From positions 1 through 33,543 of IMG/VR virus record IMGVR_UViG_3300036861_000374: a DNA stretch of 33,543 nt, one strand, 5' to 3'. The DNA comes from a virus. The notes beneath the pieces are model-generated. The model did no database searches, was not told where the DNA came from, and worked only from the letters and a program-made list of their open reading frames with translations. This document shows, one piece after another, positions 22,629 through 30,463 of this stretch (within the stretch, counting starts at the first letter, position 1; the number at the start of each line of letters is the position of its first letter). The position numbers were made by a program, and so were the translations under genes.

Positions 22629-24797
22629 TCAGCTCGCCACCTCCTCGGGTTGCATCTCGCCGAGCGACACGAGGACAAGCCTACGCTGTGCCTCGCCGAG
22701 CGGGAGGGAGCGGTGCCCGTTCGCGCGGGCTGGGGGCCTAGGAGCGAACCGGCCTTGCATCTCCTCGGGAGTCAGGTAGGCAACAGTGCAGCGGCACCGG
22801 GGGTACTCCAGCTCGGCCCCGCCCGCGTTGAACTTCTCCCCGATGCGAACGACCTGCCCATCCATATCCGCGTGCTCGGAGCACGTCTCGGCGCTCAGCC
22901 ACTCCTGACCCCCGACGACATTCCCACCTAACTCTTTGGCAACTTCGAGCCCTGAGCTGTTATACGCTGGGTATACCTCGGTTCTAGCAATCCTTACCGA
23001 GCGCGTGCGGTCTGCCTCTGCGAAAACCTCTCGGATGCGGCGTGCGAGTGTAGGGACGTCCTCTCCGGCTTTAGTTCCCGCCGCCAGCTCGGCTTTGATC
23101 GCCTCGTAGGTCGTCTCGGTGACAGGCCCAGCGAGCTGGTTCGCCCGGGCCTTGATCCAGCGCTCGACGTATGGCGCATCGAGGTCGAAGGCGAGCCCGA
23201 ACAGATCGGCCACTCGAGCGCCGCCCACAGCGAACACGGCCTCGTACAGGCCCCCGGCGAAGTCCACCGTCTCAGCTTCCCAGAACCCACGGTCGAACAC
23301 GTCGGAGGTATCCACGGCCCGGTGAGCGGCAGCACGGCCCCGCTTGCCCTCCAGACGGCGCAGAGTGGCGTCACGCTGGCGCCGGAACATCGTGCGCCAC
23401 TGCCGCTGCCAGAGACGCTGTAGAGCGGTCACACGGCGGTCTGAGGCCCTCCAGAGCCGGGAGCGCCGCTCCTTGTGGTCGACGGCTCGGGATTCGGGCG
23501 GGGGCGCTGCGGCAGCGGACGGGGCGGGGGGCGCGGGAGCCGGCACCGGAGTCGGAGCGACCGGCTCCCGGAAGCCACCCTTCCCGTCGGGCACGGGCGC
23601 GAGACCGAGATCCCGACGAATCTCATCTTTGGTCACGATGCTGGCCGCCTCCAGGTCCACGGGGTTCGGGGCGGCGAAGATGCGCGTGCGGGCTTCGTCC
23701 CGGCCGCTCAGGTCGAACCACATCACGAGATCGTCGCCCATCTCGGGTACGAGGTCGGTGTTCACGTCGTCAGCGAGCTCGGTCGTCCACCCGGGCACGG
23801 TCGACCCCCAGTACATGCCCATCTCCTCGCCGGCGTTCGAGAACGTGCGGTTGCTGGCGTCGCCGAGTCGGGAGAGTGGGACGCCGAACGCGACGGTGAT
23901 GGCCCGGATCTTGGACTGCTCCCGCTCGATGAACCGGGCATCGCGCTGGGACAGCCCGACGGTCTTGATGTCGAGCAGGTCGCCGACGTTCTGGCCATCC
24001 TCAGCGTCGACCTCGAAGAAGATCGGGCGGCCAGCGGCGTCGGGGCCTTCGTGCTGGATGAGGAAGCGCTCCCTCCACTCCTCCCGGGCCTCACGCTCAG
24101 CGAACGCCTGGTGGACGACGACGGCAGCCGGGCGGGCATCGTGCTTGAGGAAGGCGTAGTCGTAGCGATCCTGCATGACGGCGATCGAGACGTCGAGCTT
24201 GGCGGCCTGCAGCACGGACTCGGGCTGGCGCCAGTCGTTCATGCCAGGGCGCCACGAGTAGAAGACGTCCCGGGGCCGGAGAGTCCGCTGCTCGCCCATG
24301 CGGCCGTACTTGAAAGCGGTGAAGTACGACGTGCCGGAGGTGGAGGGAATGGCCTCCAGCATGGACCCGGGCAGGGGCCAGAAGGCGATGGGACGGTCGT
24401 TGCCCCCCCGCTCGATCTCCCAGGCCAGCTTGCCAGTTACGGCCCGCTGCGCCACGCTCCAGCGCCACAGGCGGCGGGCTGAGATGCCGGGGGCCGGGCC
24501 ACCGGGCGGGGGCGCGAGCATGCGAGCGAGGGGGGCTTTCGGATTGTAGTCGTCGGGTCGGTCGGGATCGACGCCGACGCGCACGGGCAGGCTGGCGATG
24601 TCCACGCCGAGCACCTCGACGCAGCGGTAGACGAAGACGTTGGCGTAGTAGGCCCAGCGGATGGCGATGGAGGCGTTCCAGTCGGAGACCTGCGCGAGGC
24701 CGGGCGAGGTGTAGCTGAGGGTCTTGGTGGCAGCGGTGGGGGCCCGGACCTCGGTGGGGACGAGGGCACGGGTGGGGGCCGGGGAGCGGAACCTCAT
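22629..24797 (-). CDS. Portal protein fused to MuF-type minor head protein
   Basis: A 722-residue fusion. Residues about 25-430 are an HK97-type portal: YYANVFVYRCVEVLGVDIASL, AQRAVTGKLAWEIERGGND, PLPGSMLEAIP, DRYDYAFLKHDARPAAVVV, IEREQSKIRAITVAFGVP, ASNRTFSNAGEEMGMYWGST. A Pro/Ala linker (about 432-460) leads to a MuF-like domain at about 470-690, with ARTEVYPAYNSSGLEVAKEL, EWLSAETCSEHADMDGQ and LEYPRCRCTVAYLT. The portal is the DNA channel; MuF proteins are usually a separate gene, ejected or placed at the portal. The fusion is known in some actinophages. ATG overlaps the stop upstream as ATGA. Confidence 0.9.
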   Translation of the reverse strand: MRFRSPAPTRALVPTEVRAPTAATKTLSYTSPGLAQVSDWNASIAIRWAYYANVFVYRCVEVLGVDIASLPVRVGVDPDRPDDYNPKAPLARMLAPPPGGPAPGISARRLWRWSVAQRAVTGKLAWEIERGGNDRPIAFWPLPGSMLEAIPSTSGTSYFTAFKYGRMGEQRTLRPRDVFYSWRPGMNDWRQPESVLQAAKLDVSIAVMQDRYDYAFLKHDARPAAVVVHQAFAEREAREEWRERFLIQHEGPDAAGRPIFFEVDAEDGQNVGDLLDIKTVGLSQRDARFIEREQSKIRAITVAFGVPLSRLGDASNRTFSNAGEEMGMYWGSTVPGWTTELADDVNTDLVPEMGDDLVMWFDLSGRDEARTRIFAAPNPVDLEAASIVTKDEIRRDLGLAPVPDGKGGFREPVAPTPVPAPAPPAPSAAAAPPPESRAVDHKERRSRLWRASDRRVTALQRLWQRQWRTMFRRQRDATLRRLEGKRGRAAAHRAVDTSDVFDRGFWEAETVDFAGGLYEAVFAVGGARVADLFGLAFDLDAPYVERWIKARANQLAGPVTETTYEAIKAELAAGTKAGEDVPTLARRIREVFAEADRTRSVRIARTEVYPAYNSSGLEVAKELGGNVVGGQEWLSAETCSEHADMDGQVVRIGEKFNAGGAELEYPRCRCTVAYLTPEEMQGRFAPRPPARANGHRSLPLGEAQRRLVLVSLGEMQPEEVAS

Positions 24798-25033
24798 CGA
24801 GCCTCCTCTGAGGCCGAATGCCAGATTGACTCCAGCTCGAACACGTACGAACCTGAGCTCTGCTCATTGGCTGACACCACCACAAAATAGACGTCTTCGT
24901 AGTAATCGCCATCGCCATCACGGTCGATCCACGCGGTGAACTCTGGGATGCGGTCAGGATCGCCAGAACGAAGCAGAACCTCCCTGATCTGCCGAACAGT
25001 CATACCGCGCTGACCACGCATCGGCATCTTCAC
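24794..25033 (-). CDS. Hypothetical protein
   Basis: A 79-residue protein (MTVRQIREVLLRSGDPDRIP, then EFTAWIDRDGDGDYYEDVYFVVV). The DRDGDGDYYED stretch resembles a calcium-binding loop but is isolated. The first start is GTG (25031-25033), overlapping the gene upstream as GTGA; ATG codons 2 and 10 codons later are alternatives. Function unknown. Confidence 0.5.
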   Translation of the reverse strand: MKMPMRGQRGMTVRQIREVLLRSGDPDRIPEFTAWIDRDGDGDYYEDVYFVVVSANEQSSGSYVFELESIWHSASEEAR

Positions 25034-25287
25034 ACGCCGGGCCGGGTGATGCGGACGGGTTCCTCAGCGGGGGCCTCGTCGTCCTGACCGAGCCAGAGCG
25101 CTATGCCAGCCATGAGGAGGGAGAGGCCGGCGAGTGCGGCAAGGCCGATTGTGAGGGAGACGGTAAACCCGGCAACGACCCCGGCGAGCCAGGTGATGGT
25201 GAGCCAGCCCCGGACGATCTGCTCACGGGTCGCTGGCGGGCGCCGGGTGATCCTCATTGGCAGAGATTGTAAGCGGAACCATTGCAC
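25030..25287 (-). CDS. Small two-helix membrane protein
   Basis: Up to 85 residues. A basic N-terminus (MRITRRPPATREQIVRG) is followed by two adjacent membrane helices (WLTITWLAGVVAGFTVSLTI and LAALAGLSLLMAGIALWL) and an acidic tail (GQDDEAPAEEPVRITRPGV). The size and topology would suit a class II holin, but the position between terminase and portal gives no support, so I leave the role open. The start is GTG at 25287 or ATG at 25257; neither has a strong ribosome binding site. Confidence 0.55.
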   Translation of the reverse strand: MQWFRLQSLPMRITRRPPATREQIVRGWLTITWLAGVVAGFTVSLTIGLAALAGLSLLMAGIALWLGQDDEAPAEEPVRITRPGV

Positions 25288-25296
25288 CCCGCTATG

Positions 25297-26562
25297 TCAC
25301 CCCAACGCGCGGGCCCGGCGCTTCTCCAGGAACAGCTCGTGGGCGGTCCACACGAGGGCATCGAGGCGGTTGGGAGAAACCGGGTCGTCGGGAGTCCAGG
25401 TGGTCATCTCGTCCTCCAGCAGGGGGAACACGCCGCAGTGGGTCCACTTGCCCTGCTCGTACATGGCGGCGACTGGCTCGGCGCGCACGGCCTTGCCCCG
25501 AGACGCGTGGATGATCTTGACGGGCACAGTCGGGTCCACGGTGCGGATGACGTGGGCGACCATCTCGCCTCCGTAGTTAGCCTCGGCGATGACTTTGTCA
25601 GCTTTCAGGTCGTGGTAGAGGTTGACCACCGCCCGGCCCCAGCCCTCCGGGGAGAAGTGACCGGAGCGGTCCTCCAGGACGTAGCCGCGGTCGAGCGTGC
25701 GGCCGGCGCCGATGATGCCGACCTCGTCACCGGTCTTCGTGCCAGAGGGGTCGACGCCCACGACGATGCGGGCGAGGTCGGGATGGGGGCCGCGCAGGAT
25801 GAGGTCTTCGATCCACAGCGCCCCCTCCACGTCCTCAAGCAGCTCGCCTAGGAGTTCCTGCCGGCCGAGACGCGTGCCCTCGTACGTGGTCAGCACGGCC
25901 TCCTGGAAGTGCGGGGCGAGGTTGGCGAGGTTAGCGTAGGTGGTGGCGTTCGTGACGATGGTCAGAGAGCGGGCCCGGATCTCACGTAGGAGCTTCACCC
26001 GCTTCGGCGTCGTGGTGACGATGACCTCAGGATGGGGGCCGCGGCGCAGGCCCAGCATGGCGTTGTTCCACGTCGTGTCTACAATGTCCCCCTTGTACGC
26101 ATCACCCCAGCTGGCCAATTCGTCGCACCAAATTAAATCGTGTTCAGGTCCACGCAGCAGGGACGGCTCTTCCGCGCTGTACGTCTTGGCGATGGCACCG
26201 TTGGGATAGGTGATCTGGCGTTTCGATGGCTCGTACACGGGGCGGCCCTCGTTGGGGGGGGCGCACGCCATGATGCCGGCAGGACCCTCCACCATTTCGT
26301 CCCGGACATGGGCAGCCGTGCGGGCGATCAGGCCGGCCCTGCGGTAGCCGTCACGCATGAGGCGGCGATTGACGTGCTCGGCCCCCGACTTCGTCTTGCC
26401 CGCCCCGCGACCGGCCTGGATCAACCAGATCAGCCAGTCGCCTGCGGGGGCCAGTTGGTCGGGGCGGGCCTGGGCGAGCCAGCGCGCGAAGACCTTGACC
26501 CACGGGTCGGCGGAGGCGTGGCCGAGCTCAATCGCCCGGAGCCGGAGCTCGGTCGTGCTCAC
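25297..26562 (-). CDS. Terminase large subunit
   Basis: About 421 residues. The packaging ATPase has a Walker A (IQAGRGAGKTKSGAEH) and a Walker B (HDLIWCDELASW), followed by the coupling motif VIVTTTPKR. The nuclease half has the RNase H-like acidic residues in RIVVGVDPSGTKTGDEVG, DKVIAEANYGGEMV and NRLDALVWTAHELF. It cuts and pumps the genome through the portal. I favour GTG at 26560-26562 (GAGAAG just upstream); a TTG at 26586 is the alternative. Either overlaps the end of the small-subunit gene. Confidence 0.93.
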   Translation of the reverse strand: MSTTELRLRAIELGHASADPWVKVFARWLAQARPDQLAPAGDWLIWLIQAGRGAGKTKSGAEHVNRRLMRDGYRRAGLIARTAAHVRDEMVEGPAGIMACAPPNEGRPVYEPSKRQITYPNGAIAKTYSAEEPSLLRGPEHDLIWCDELASWGDAYKGDIVDTTWNNAMLGLRRGPHPEVIVTTTPKRVKLLREIRARSLTIVTNATTYANLANLAPHFQEAVLTTYEGTRLGRQELLGELLEDVEGALWIEDLILRGPHPDLARIVVGVDPSGTKTGDEVGIIGAGRTLDRGYVLEDRSGHFSPEGWGRAVVNLYHDLKADKVIAEANYGGEMVAHVIRTVDPTVPVKIIHASRGKAVRAEPVAAMYEQGKWTHCGVFPLLEDEMTTWTPDDPVSPNRLDALVWTAHELFLEKRRARALG

Positions 26563-26926
26563 GCAGCTTCTCAGCGAGGTCGTCAAGTTCGAGGTCCACC
26601 GGGGAACGGACGGTCAGGTCGCCCTCAAGGTGGATCTTGGCCGTAGGGCTATAGCCTGCACGGTCCAGGATGTCCCGGGCGGCGGCGAGGCCCACGCTCG
26701 CCGGAAGGTCTTCGGCCCGGCCTGTCTCGATCAGCTCGGCGATGAGGGCGAGGGCGGGGTTGACGAGCTCAGCTATCCGCTCATTGGCTTTGTTCCGGAC
26801 CTGGGGGGCCGAGCCGCCGTGGCTACGGCAGACCGTACCGCCTCGAATCGGCCAATTCTTACAAGGCTCCCCGGTCACGCTCGAATGGCCTGTGCACTTG
26901 GCTGGTCTAAGGGTGCGACGGTTCAT
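26528..26926 (-). CDS. Terminase small subunit-like protein (HGG motif)
   Basis: A 132-residue protein with the N-terminal pattern of many actinophage small terminases: CTGHSSVTGEPCKNWPIRGG then CRSHGGSAPQVRNKANER. The three Cys and one His probably bind zinc; the following helices (LVNPALALIAELI, VGLAAARDILDRAGY) fit the oligomerisation part. It would recognise the packaging site. It lies directly upstream of the large subunit and downstream of a 284-bp gap that may hold that site. No clear ribosome binding site precedes the ATG. Confidence 0.78.
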   Translation of the reverse strand: MNRRTLRPAKCTGHSSVTGEPCKNWPIRGGTVCRSHGGSAPQVRNKANERIAELVNPALALIAELIETGRAEDLPASVGLAAARDILDRAGYSPTAKIHLEGDLTVRSPVDLELDDLAEKLREHDRAPAPGD

Positions 26927-27094
26927 GGGTCAGATTCTAAGACTCAGGCGTTCCCTTGGAACTCCAATCCTTCGGGATCCCTTTGGCCTGAGCTTCCATG
27001 TCCCCATCTCCTCTCGTTGTCATCATGCCTTCCAGATTCTTCCCTCATGCGCGCGTACGGGGGCGCGCGTGCGCGAGAAGCCTTTTGACCTTCT

Positions 27095-27154
27095 AAATCT
27101 CCATAATCTTCTAAACCCCCCCCCGTGAGGGTATTTAGAAGATTTATAAGATTT
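27095..27154. repeat. AT-rich inverted repeat around a C9 run
   Basis: AATCTTCTAAA (27105-27115) and TTTAGAAGATT (27134-27144) form a perfect 11-bp inverted repeat. The arms extend to 21 bp with 4 mismatches (AAATCT at 27095 matching AGATTT at 27149-27154). The loop holds nine C and GAGGG. A further CTTCTAAATCT copy lies at 27090-27100. It stands out as AT-rich in a GC-rich genome, upstream of the terminase genes. Confidence 0.75.
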
Positions 27155-27187
27155 CCCGTACTCCACGTATAGAGACACGCAGCAACT

Positions 27188-27221
27188 ACCCTCAGCGTTC
27201 ATGGTCACCCTCAGCGTTCAT
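27188..27221. repeat. 15-bp direct repeat, 19-bp period
   Basis: ACCCTCAGCGTTCAT occurs at 27188-27202 and again at 27207-27221, separated by 4 bp. The second copy covers the stop codon of the PrimPol-helicase gene. It may be a protein-binding site pair, for example part of an origin or packaging site, or a small local duplication. Confidence 0.75.
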
Positions 27222-29205
27222 CAGGTTCGCTCCACCACGACCCGCTCCAAGCCTCGTCACTGCCTTCCCTTATGCTGTAGACGTACCGTGGCCGGCCTGC
27301 CTTGCCGGCATGCTCGCGGGTCACTCGGGCCCGGCCCCCGTCGACCAGGCGCCGCAAGACGTCCCCCGCGCTCTGAGAGGACACGGCGAGGTGACGAGCC
27401 ACCATGCTGGCGTCGGAGGGCCCGAGTGAGCGCAGGGCGTCGAGATATCGCTGCTGCACCTCGGACCGGCTCACGTCCTCCGCGTCCCCGACCATCTGCC
27501 ACGCCGCCGGAGTGGGTTGGAACTCCACAACTAGGTCCCGCTCCTCGACGTCGCGGCCGACGATCGAGAGCTGCCCCCGGTGCTCGCCCTTCTTCCGGTA
27601 CAGCCCCCAGATCGTGTCCGAGACGCCCACCTTCGCTGTCGAACCCATGACCTCCTCCACCGGATTGCGCTCGGTCTGGATCCCCGTCTTGCGGAGATGG
27701 TCGACGACGACCAGTGCCAGCCCCCACTCGAGGGCGAACCGCTGGAGCGGGTTGAGCACCGACGTCATGTCCGCGTTCTTGTCCTGATCGACCCCGCGAC
27801 CCACGCCCCGGTCCAGCGCCCGGCTGATCGTGTCCACGACGACGAGCCCGGCCCCCGACGACTCCACGATCTCCGAGACGTACTCCACGCCGCCGCGGCC
27901 AATCGGGGGCATCCCGGTCTGAAAGATGAGCCCCACGACGTTCGTGGGGCACTCCAGAGCCCTCAGGCGGTCCGCCAGACGACGGGGCCCGTCCTCGAGA
28001 GCGAAGTACACGACCGGCGACGGCTCGAGTTCCTGACCAAGAAACATCCCCCCGGTGGCCCGCGCAATGGCCATCTGGAGCATCAGCCACGACTTCCGGG
28101 CCTTTGGCCGTCCCCCGAACACACACAGCCCCTCCGGCAGCAGACCTGGCACGGCCCACCGGATCGGGTCGAACGTCATCGTGAGCAACTCGGCCGCCGT
28201 CAAACGCTTCCACCCGTTCGGTGAGGGGTTCACCGCCGCCCGGGCTACCTCGAGCACCGTATCCGGGTCGTCCGGCGCCTCTTCCGGCTGCCGCGTGCCG
28301 AGCTGTGCCGTCACGCGGGCCCGTCTCGGCTCCTGCTTCTCGGGTCGCTCCGGCACCTCCCGCGGGTAGCGCATGCCCGACTCCAGCCCCGAGCGCATCG
28401 TCCGCTCGCCGGCCGCCATCCCTGGCCCGTTCCCCGGCTCCAGCGCGTCCCAGGCCCCCATGAGCGCCGAGCACACCTCGGACTCCGGCAGGGCCCCTGA
28501 TGCGACGAGCTGTCCCAGAGCAAATGCTGCCCGGTTCAGCGTGTCGTTCTGCACTCCCCTCTGAGCGTCGAGCACATTGCGCACCTCGGCGTCCAGCGCC
28601 GCACGCGCGTAGGGTGTGACATTTCCGAGAAACTTATTCCGGGGAATGTCACTTCTGGCAGGAGCTGGGAATTCCCGCACCCTGACGAGTTCCACCAACC
28701 ACTCCGGCGCCTCGGCGATCTCCGCATCCTGGTCGACCCACGCGTACACCCGGCCGGACTCATGGACGCTGGGAGGCGCGATCACATAGCCCCCGTCCCC
28801 CCGCACGTCGAGCCCCGGCGCCACCCGCGCCCGGTTGCGGATCTCCACACCCTCCGGCGCGAAGAAATACAGGTGCCGCCCGTTGCCCGTCACGACTGTC
28901 AGCGTGGGAGGCAGATCCATCCCGTCGACCGTGGCCGCGCCCTCCGGCCCGTCCGGGTCGATCACGAACATCCCGTCGCCCGTTCGCAGCCCGATGTTCG
29001 CCTCCGGCCACCTCGCCCACCACTCCAGGACCTGCGCCGGGTCCGAGCTGGCATCGTGCAGCCCGTTCTTCGTCCGCGGGTGCTTGGCTGGGGAGGTGCA
29101 CCCCGGCTTCCCGCAGGTACAGAACCCGTCCGCAGCTACCGAGTGGCAGGGGAAGACGAGCCAGCTGCCGCGCGCCAGACCTAGGGCTACTTCTGGGAGG
29201 CTCAC
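27211..29205 (-). CDS. PrimPol-helicase (primase/polymerase plus RepA-like ATPase)
   Basis: A 664-residue replication protein. Residues about 3-185 are a bifunctional primase/polymerase domain: a CxCG...C zinc-like loop, the catalytic acids in FVIDPDG (D83, D85), GNGRHLYFF (H111) and RGDGGYVIAPPSVH. Residues about 340-560 are a RepA-like AAA ATPase with a modified Walker A (GGRPKARKSW) and Walker B (GLVVVDTIS), plus LALVVVDHLRK. Residues about 590-645 form a winged helix (LGPSDASMVARHLAVSSQSA). It probably primes and unwinds the phage origin. GTG at 29203-29205 overlaps the methyltransferase stop as GTGA. Confidence 0.88.
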   Translation of the reverse strand: MSLPEVALGLARGSWLVFPCHSVAADGFCTCGKPGCTSPAKHPRTKNGLHDASSDPAQVLEWWARWPEANIGLRTGDGMFVIDPDGPEGAATVDGMDLPPTLTVVTGNGRHLYFFAPEGVEIRNRARVAPGLDVRGDGGYVIAPPSVHESGRVYAWVDQDAEIAEAPEWLVELVRVREFPAPARSDIPRNKFLGNVTPYARAALDAEVRNVLDAQRGVQNDTLNRAAFALGQLVASGALPESEVCSALMGAWDALEPGNGPGMAAGERTMRSGLESGMRYPREVPERPEKQEPRRARVTAQLGTRQPEEAPDDPDTVLEVARAAVNPSPNGWKRLTAAELLTMTFDPIRWAVPGLLPEGLCVFGGRPKARKSWLMLQMAIARATGGMFLGQELEPSPVVYFALEDGPRRLADRLRALECPTNVVGLIFQTGMPPIGRGGVEYVSEIVESSGAGLVVVDTISRALDRGVGRGVDQDKNADMTSVLNPLQRFALEWGLALVVVDHLRKTGIQTERNPVEEVMGSTAKVGVSDTIWGLYRKKGEHRGQLSIVGRDVEERDLVVEFQPTPAAWQMVGDAEDVSRSEVQQRYLDALRSLGPSDASMVARHLAVSSQSAGDVLRRLVDGGRARVTREHAGKAGRPRYVYSIREGSDEAWSGSWWSEPDER

Positions 29206-29864
29206 CGGGCCACCTCGAGCAATCGGGCCCCCAGCCATTCGGTGTAAGCCGGCGGGATCGCCTCCGAAAGCTCCTCAAGCTCCATCCAGTCGATGCCCAT
29301 GGCTCGCTGCTGCACGTCGAGCGGGATACGCCAGACACCTACCTCAACAGTGCAGCGCAGGTTTGTCCGGTTGGTAGCATGGGCAAAGCGAGGCGTCTGC
29401 CATCCGTGGTTGCACGGCAGTGCCAGAAGTGGCCAGCTTGTCTCGAACCAGCGATGCCGGCGCACATCGAGCCCGAAGCTCGAGCCGCAGAGCTGGATCG
29501 GGGTTTGGAGCTCGCTCCCCCGCACGTTCTCGATGATCCACGGCACGCCGGCCGCCTCGAGCCGATCCCGGGTTGCTCCGATCAGGTTCGGATACTCGCC
29601 GACGTGGTTGGGCCGGCGCCTGTAGGCGGTCCACGCCTGGCACGGCGGCGATGCGTGCACCGCATCGAACCCCTCAAGCGGGAACGTGAGCGCGTCCGCC
29701 TGGTGGGACTCGAACGGATACCGGGGCTGAGGTGCTATGTCGACACCGATCACCTCGAACCCCGCCCGGTGATATCCCATCGCCGCGCCGCCGGCACCGC
29801 AGAAGAGGTCCAGGAGCTTCGGGCGCCCGCTCACAGCGCCGGGTTGCATCCGAAGATGCACCAT
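29202..29864 (-). CDS. DNA (cytosine-5)-methyltransferase, compact
   Basis: A 220-residue enzyme with the C5 motifs in order: I (LLDLFCGAGGAAMGY), IV with the catalytic Cys (ASPPCQAW, C75), VI (IIENVRG), VIII (RRHRWFET). A target-recognition domain is nearly absent, since only about 60 residues separate VIII from the end, against 100 or more in typical enzymes. Such short forms are common in actinophages. It may protect phage DNA from restriction. It is the first gene of the leftward operon. The start is uncertain: ATG at 29864, an ATG at 29849, or GTG at 29834. Confidence 0.85.
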   Translation of the reverse strand: MVHLRMQPGAVSGRPKLLDLFCGAGGAAMGYHRAGFEVIGVDIAPQPRYPFESHQADALTFPLEGFDAVHASPPCQAWTAYRRRPNHVGEYPNLIGATRDRLEAAGVPWIIENVRGSELQTPIQLCGSSFGLDVRRHRWFETSWPLLALPCNHGWQTPRFAHATNRTNLRCTVEVGVWRIPLDVQQRAMGIDWMELEELSEAIPPAYTEWLGARLLEVAR

Positions 29865-29948
29865 CTATCCAAGGCGCGGTCTAGTGATTTGCCGCTTCGT
29901 GGGCTACAATCCATACCAAGCTCCTGATCCGAGCCAACCTTGATCCAC

Positions 29949-29982
29949 AAGCGCCCGCCACCCTCCTTCAGGCGGGCGCTTT
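29949..29982. terminator. Strong hairpin in the divergent intergenic region
   Basis: AAGCGCCCGCC (29949-29959) pairs perfectly with GGCGGGCGCTT (29971-29981) around an 11-nt loop. On the + strand TTTCG follows; the - strand has TTGTGG. With only a short T run it is a weak intrinsic terminator in either direction. It lies between the divergent operons and may insulate them. Confidence 0.55.
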
Positions 29983-30026
29983 CGCGTACGTCATCATCTA
30001 CCTCGCCGCTGTCTACGTCAACAAGC

Positions 30027-30055
30027 TTGACAGTGTTGGCGGGATCTGCTTGAAT
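30027..30055 (+). promoter_or_regulatory. Sigma-70-type promoter for the rightward operon, possibly leaderless
   Basis: A consensus -35 TTGACA (30027-30032), a 17-bp spacer and a -10 TTGAAT (30050-30055, 4 of 6). Initiation about 7 nt downstream would fall at 30062-30063, on the ATG of the BldC-like gene. GTCAA-N5-TTGAC (30017-30031) overlaps the -35 and could be an operator. Confidence 0.6.
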
Positions 30056-30062
30056 GACGGCC

Positions 30063-30266
30063 ATGAGCACACCCAAGCCGAAGGACTACCTGGAGACCGG
30101 CGAGGCCGCCGCGCTCCTGTTCGTCAGCCCTCGCACCGTCGCCCGATGGGCCGAGGAGGGCAAGATCCCCTGCACCCGCACGTTGGGCCGGCATCGCAGG
30201 TTCGCAGTTGCTGACATCCGAGTTCTGGCAGCCAAGCTCGCTGAGCCAGTACAGGAAGCGTCGTGA
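30063..30266 (+). CDS. BldC/excisionase-like HTH regulator
   Basis: A 67-residue MerR-type HTH_17 protein: YLETGEAAALLFVSPRTVAR, then WAEEGKIPCTRTLGRHRRFAVADIRVL. This matches the BldC/Xis layout, with helix-turn-helix, then the wing with TLG.HRR. It binds DNA head-to-tail in the BldC family. As first gene of the rightward operon it probably controls the divergent region or acts as a directionality factor; no integrase is in view. ATG at 30063 matches the predicted transcription start; an in-frame ATG at 30054 lies inside the -10 and is less likely. No ribosome binding site precedes either. Confidence 0.82.
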   Translation: MSTPKPKDYLETGEAAALLFVSPRTVARWAEEGKIPCTRTLGRHRRFAVADIRVLAAKLAEPVQEAS

Positions 30267-30463
30267 AGGTCTGCGCCTGCGGTTCACCTCTCGTAGTCGC
30301 CCGAGGGTGTTGTCGGACCTGCTACAACCGAGCGAAGCGCCGGGGAGAGTTCACCGACGTTCGCGGATCCGGCCCGACAGGGTGGGATCTCGAACCCCGT
30401 ATCTGGACCTTGTTCGACCAATCTGACCTTCGGCGTGCTGGCCTTGGCAGGGCTATGCGATGA
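30263..30463 (+). CDS. Zinc-finger N-terminal part of a frameshifted HNH endonuclease
   Basis: A 66-residue frame with a zinc knuckle (CACGSPLVVARGCCRTCYNR) and a linker ending in EPRIWTLFDQSD. After this Asp the frame runs into LRRAGLG, whereas the -1 frame gives PSACWPWQGYAMKAHGYGAI, which is the normal continuation in phage HNH proteins (SD-P-xx-CW-W-GY...GYG). The gene thus looks split by a 1-nt indel near 30425-30430. It begins at GTG (30263), overlapping the BldC-like stop as GTGA. Confidence 0.7.
   Translation: MKVCACGSPLVVARGCCRTCYNRAKRRGEFTDVRGSGPTGWDLEPRIWTLFDQSDLRRAGLGRAMR

Noticed and set aside
26937-27026. 29-codon - strand frame just before the small terminase gene (contains MEAQAKGIPKDW)
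   Set aside because: It has a fair ribosome binding site (GGAGATGGGGAC before its internal ATG) but is too short to judge without comparison; left unannotated.
27023-27208. 61-codon - strand frame in the AT-rich gap (RRLWRFRR-type sequence)
   Set aside because: GAGGG precedes an ATG at 27200-27202, so it is not impossible, but the peptide merely translates the inverted-repeat and GCGCGC tracts. I treat the region as non-coding.
29865-30062. tRNA gene or attachment site in the divergent gap
   Set aside because: No cloverleaf could be built from the visible stems, and no integrase lies nearby.
29831-30076. 81-codon - strand frame across the divergent region
   Set aside because: It overlaps both the promoter and the start of the rightward operon and the start of the methyltransferase gene, and it reads through the perfect hairpin.
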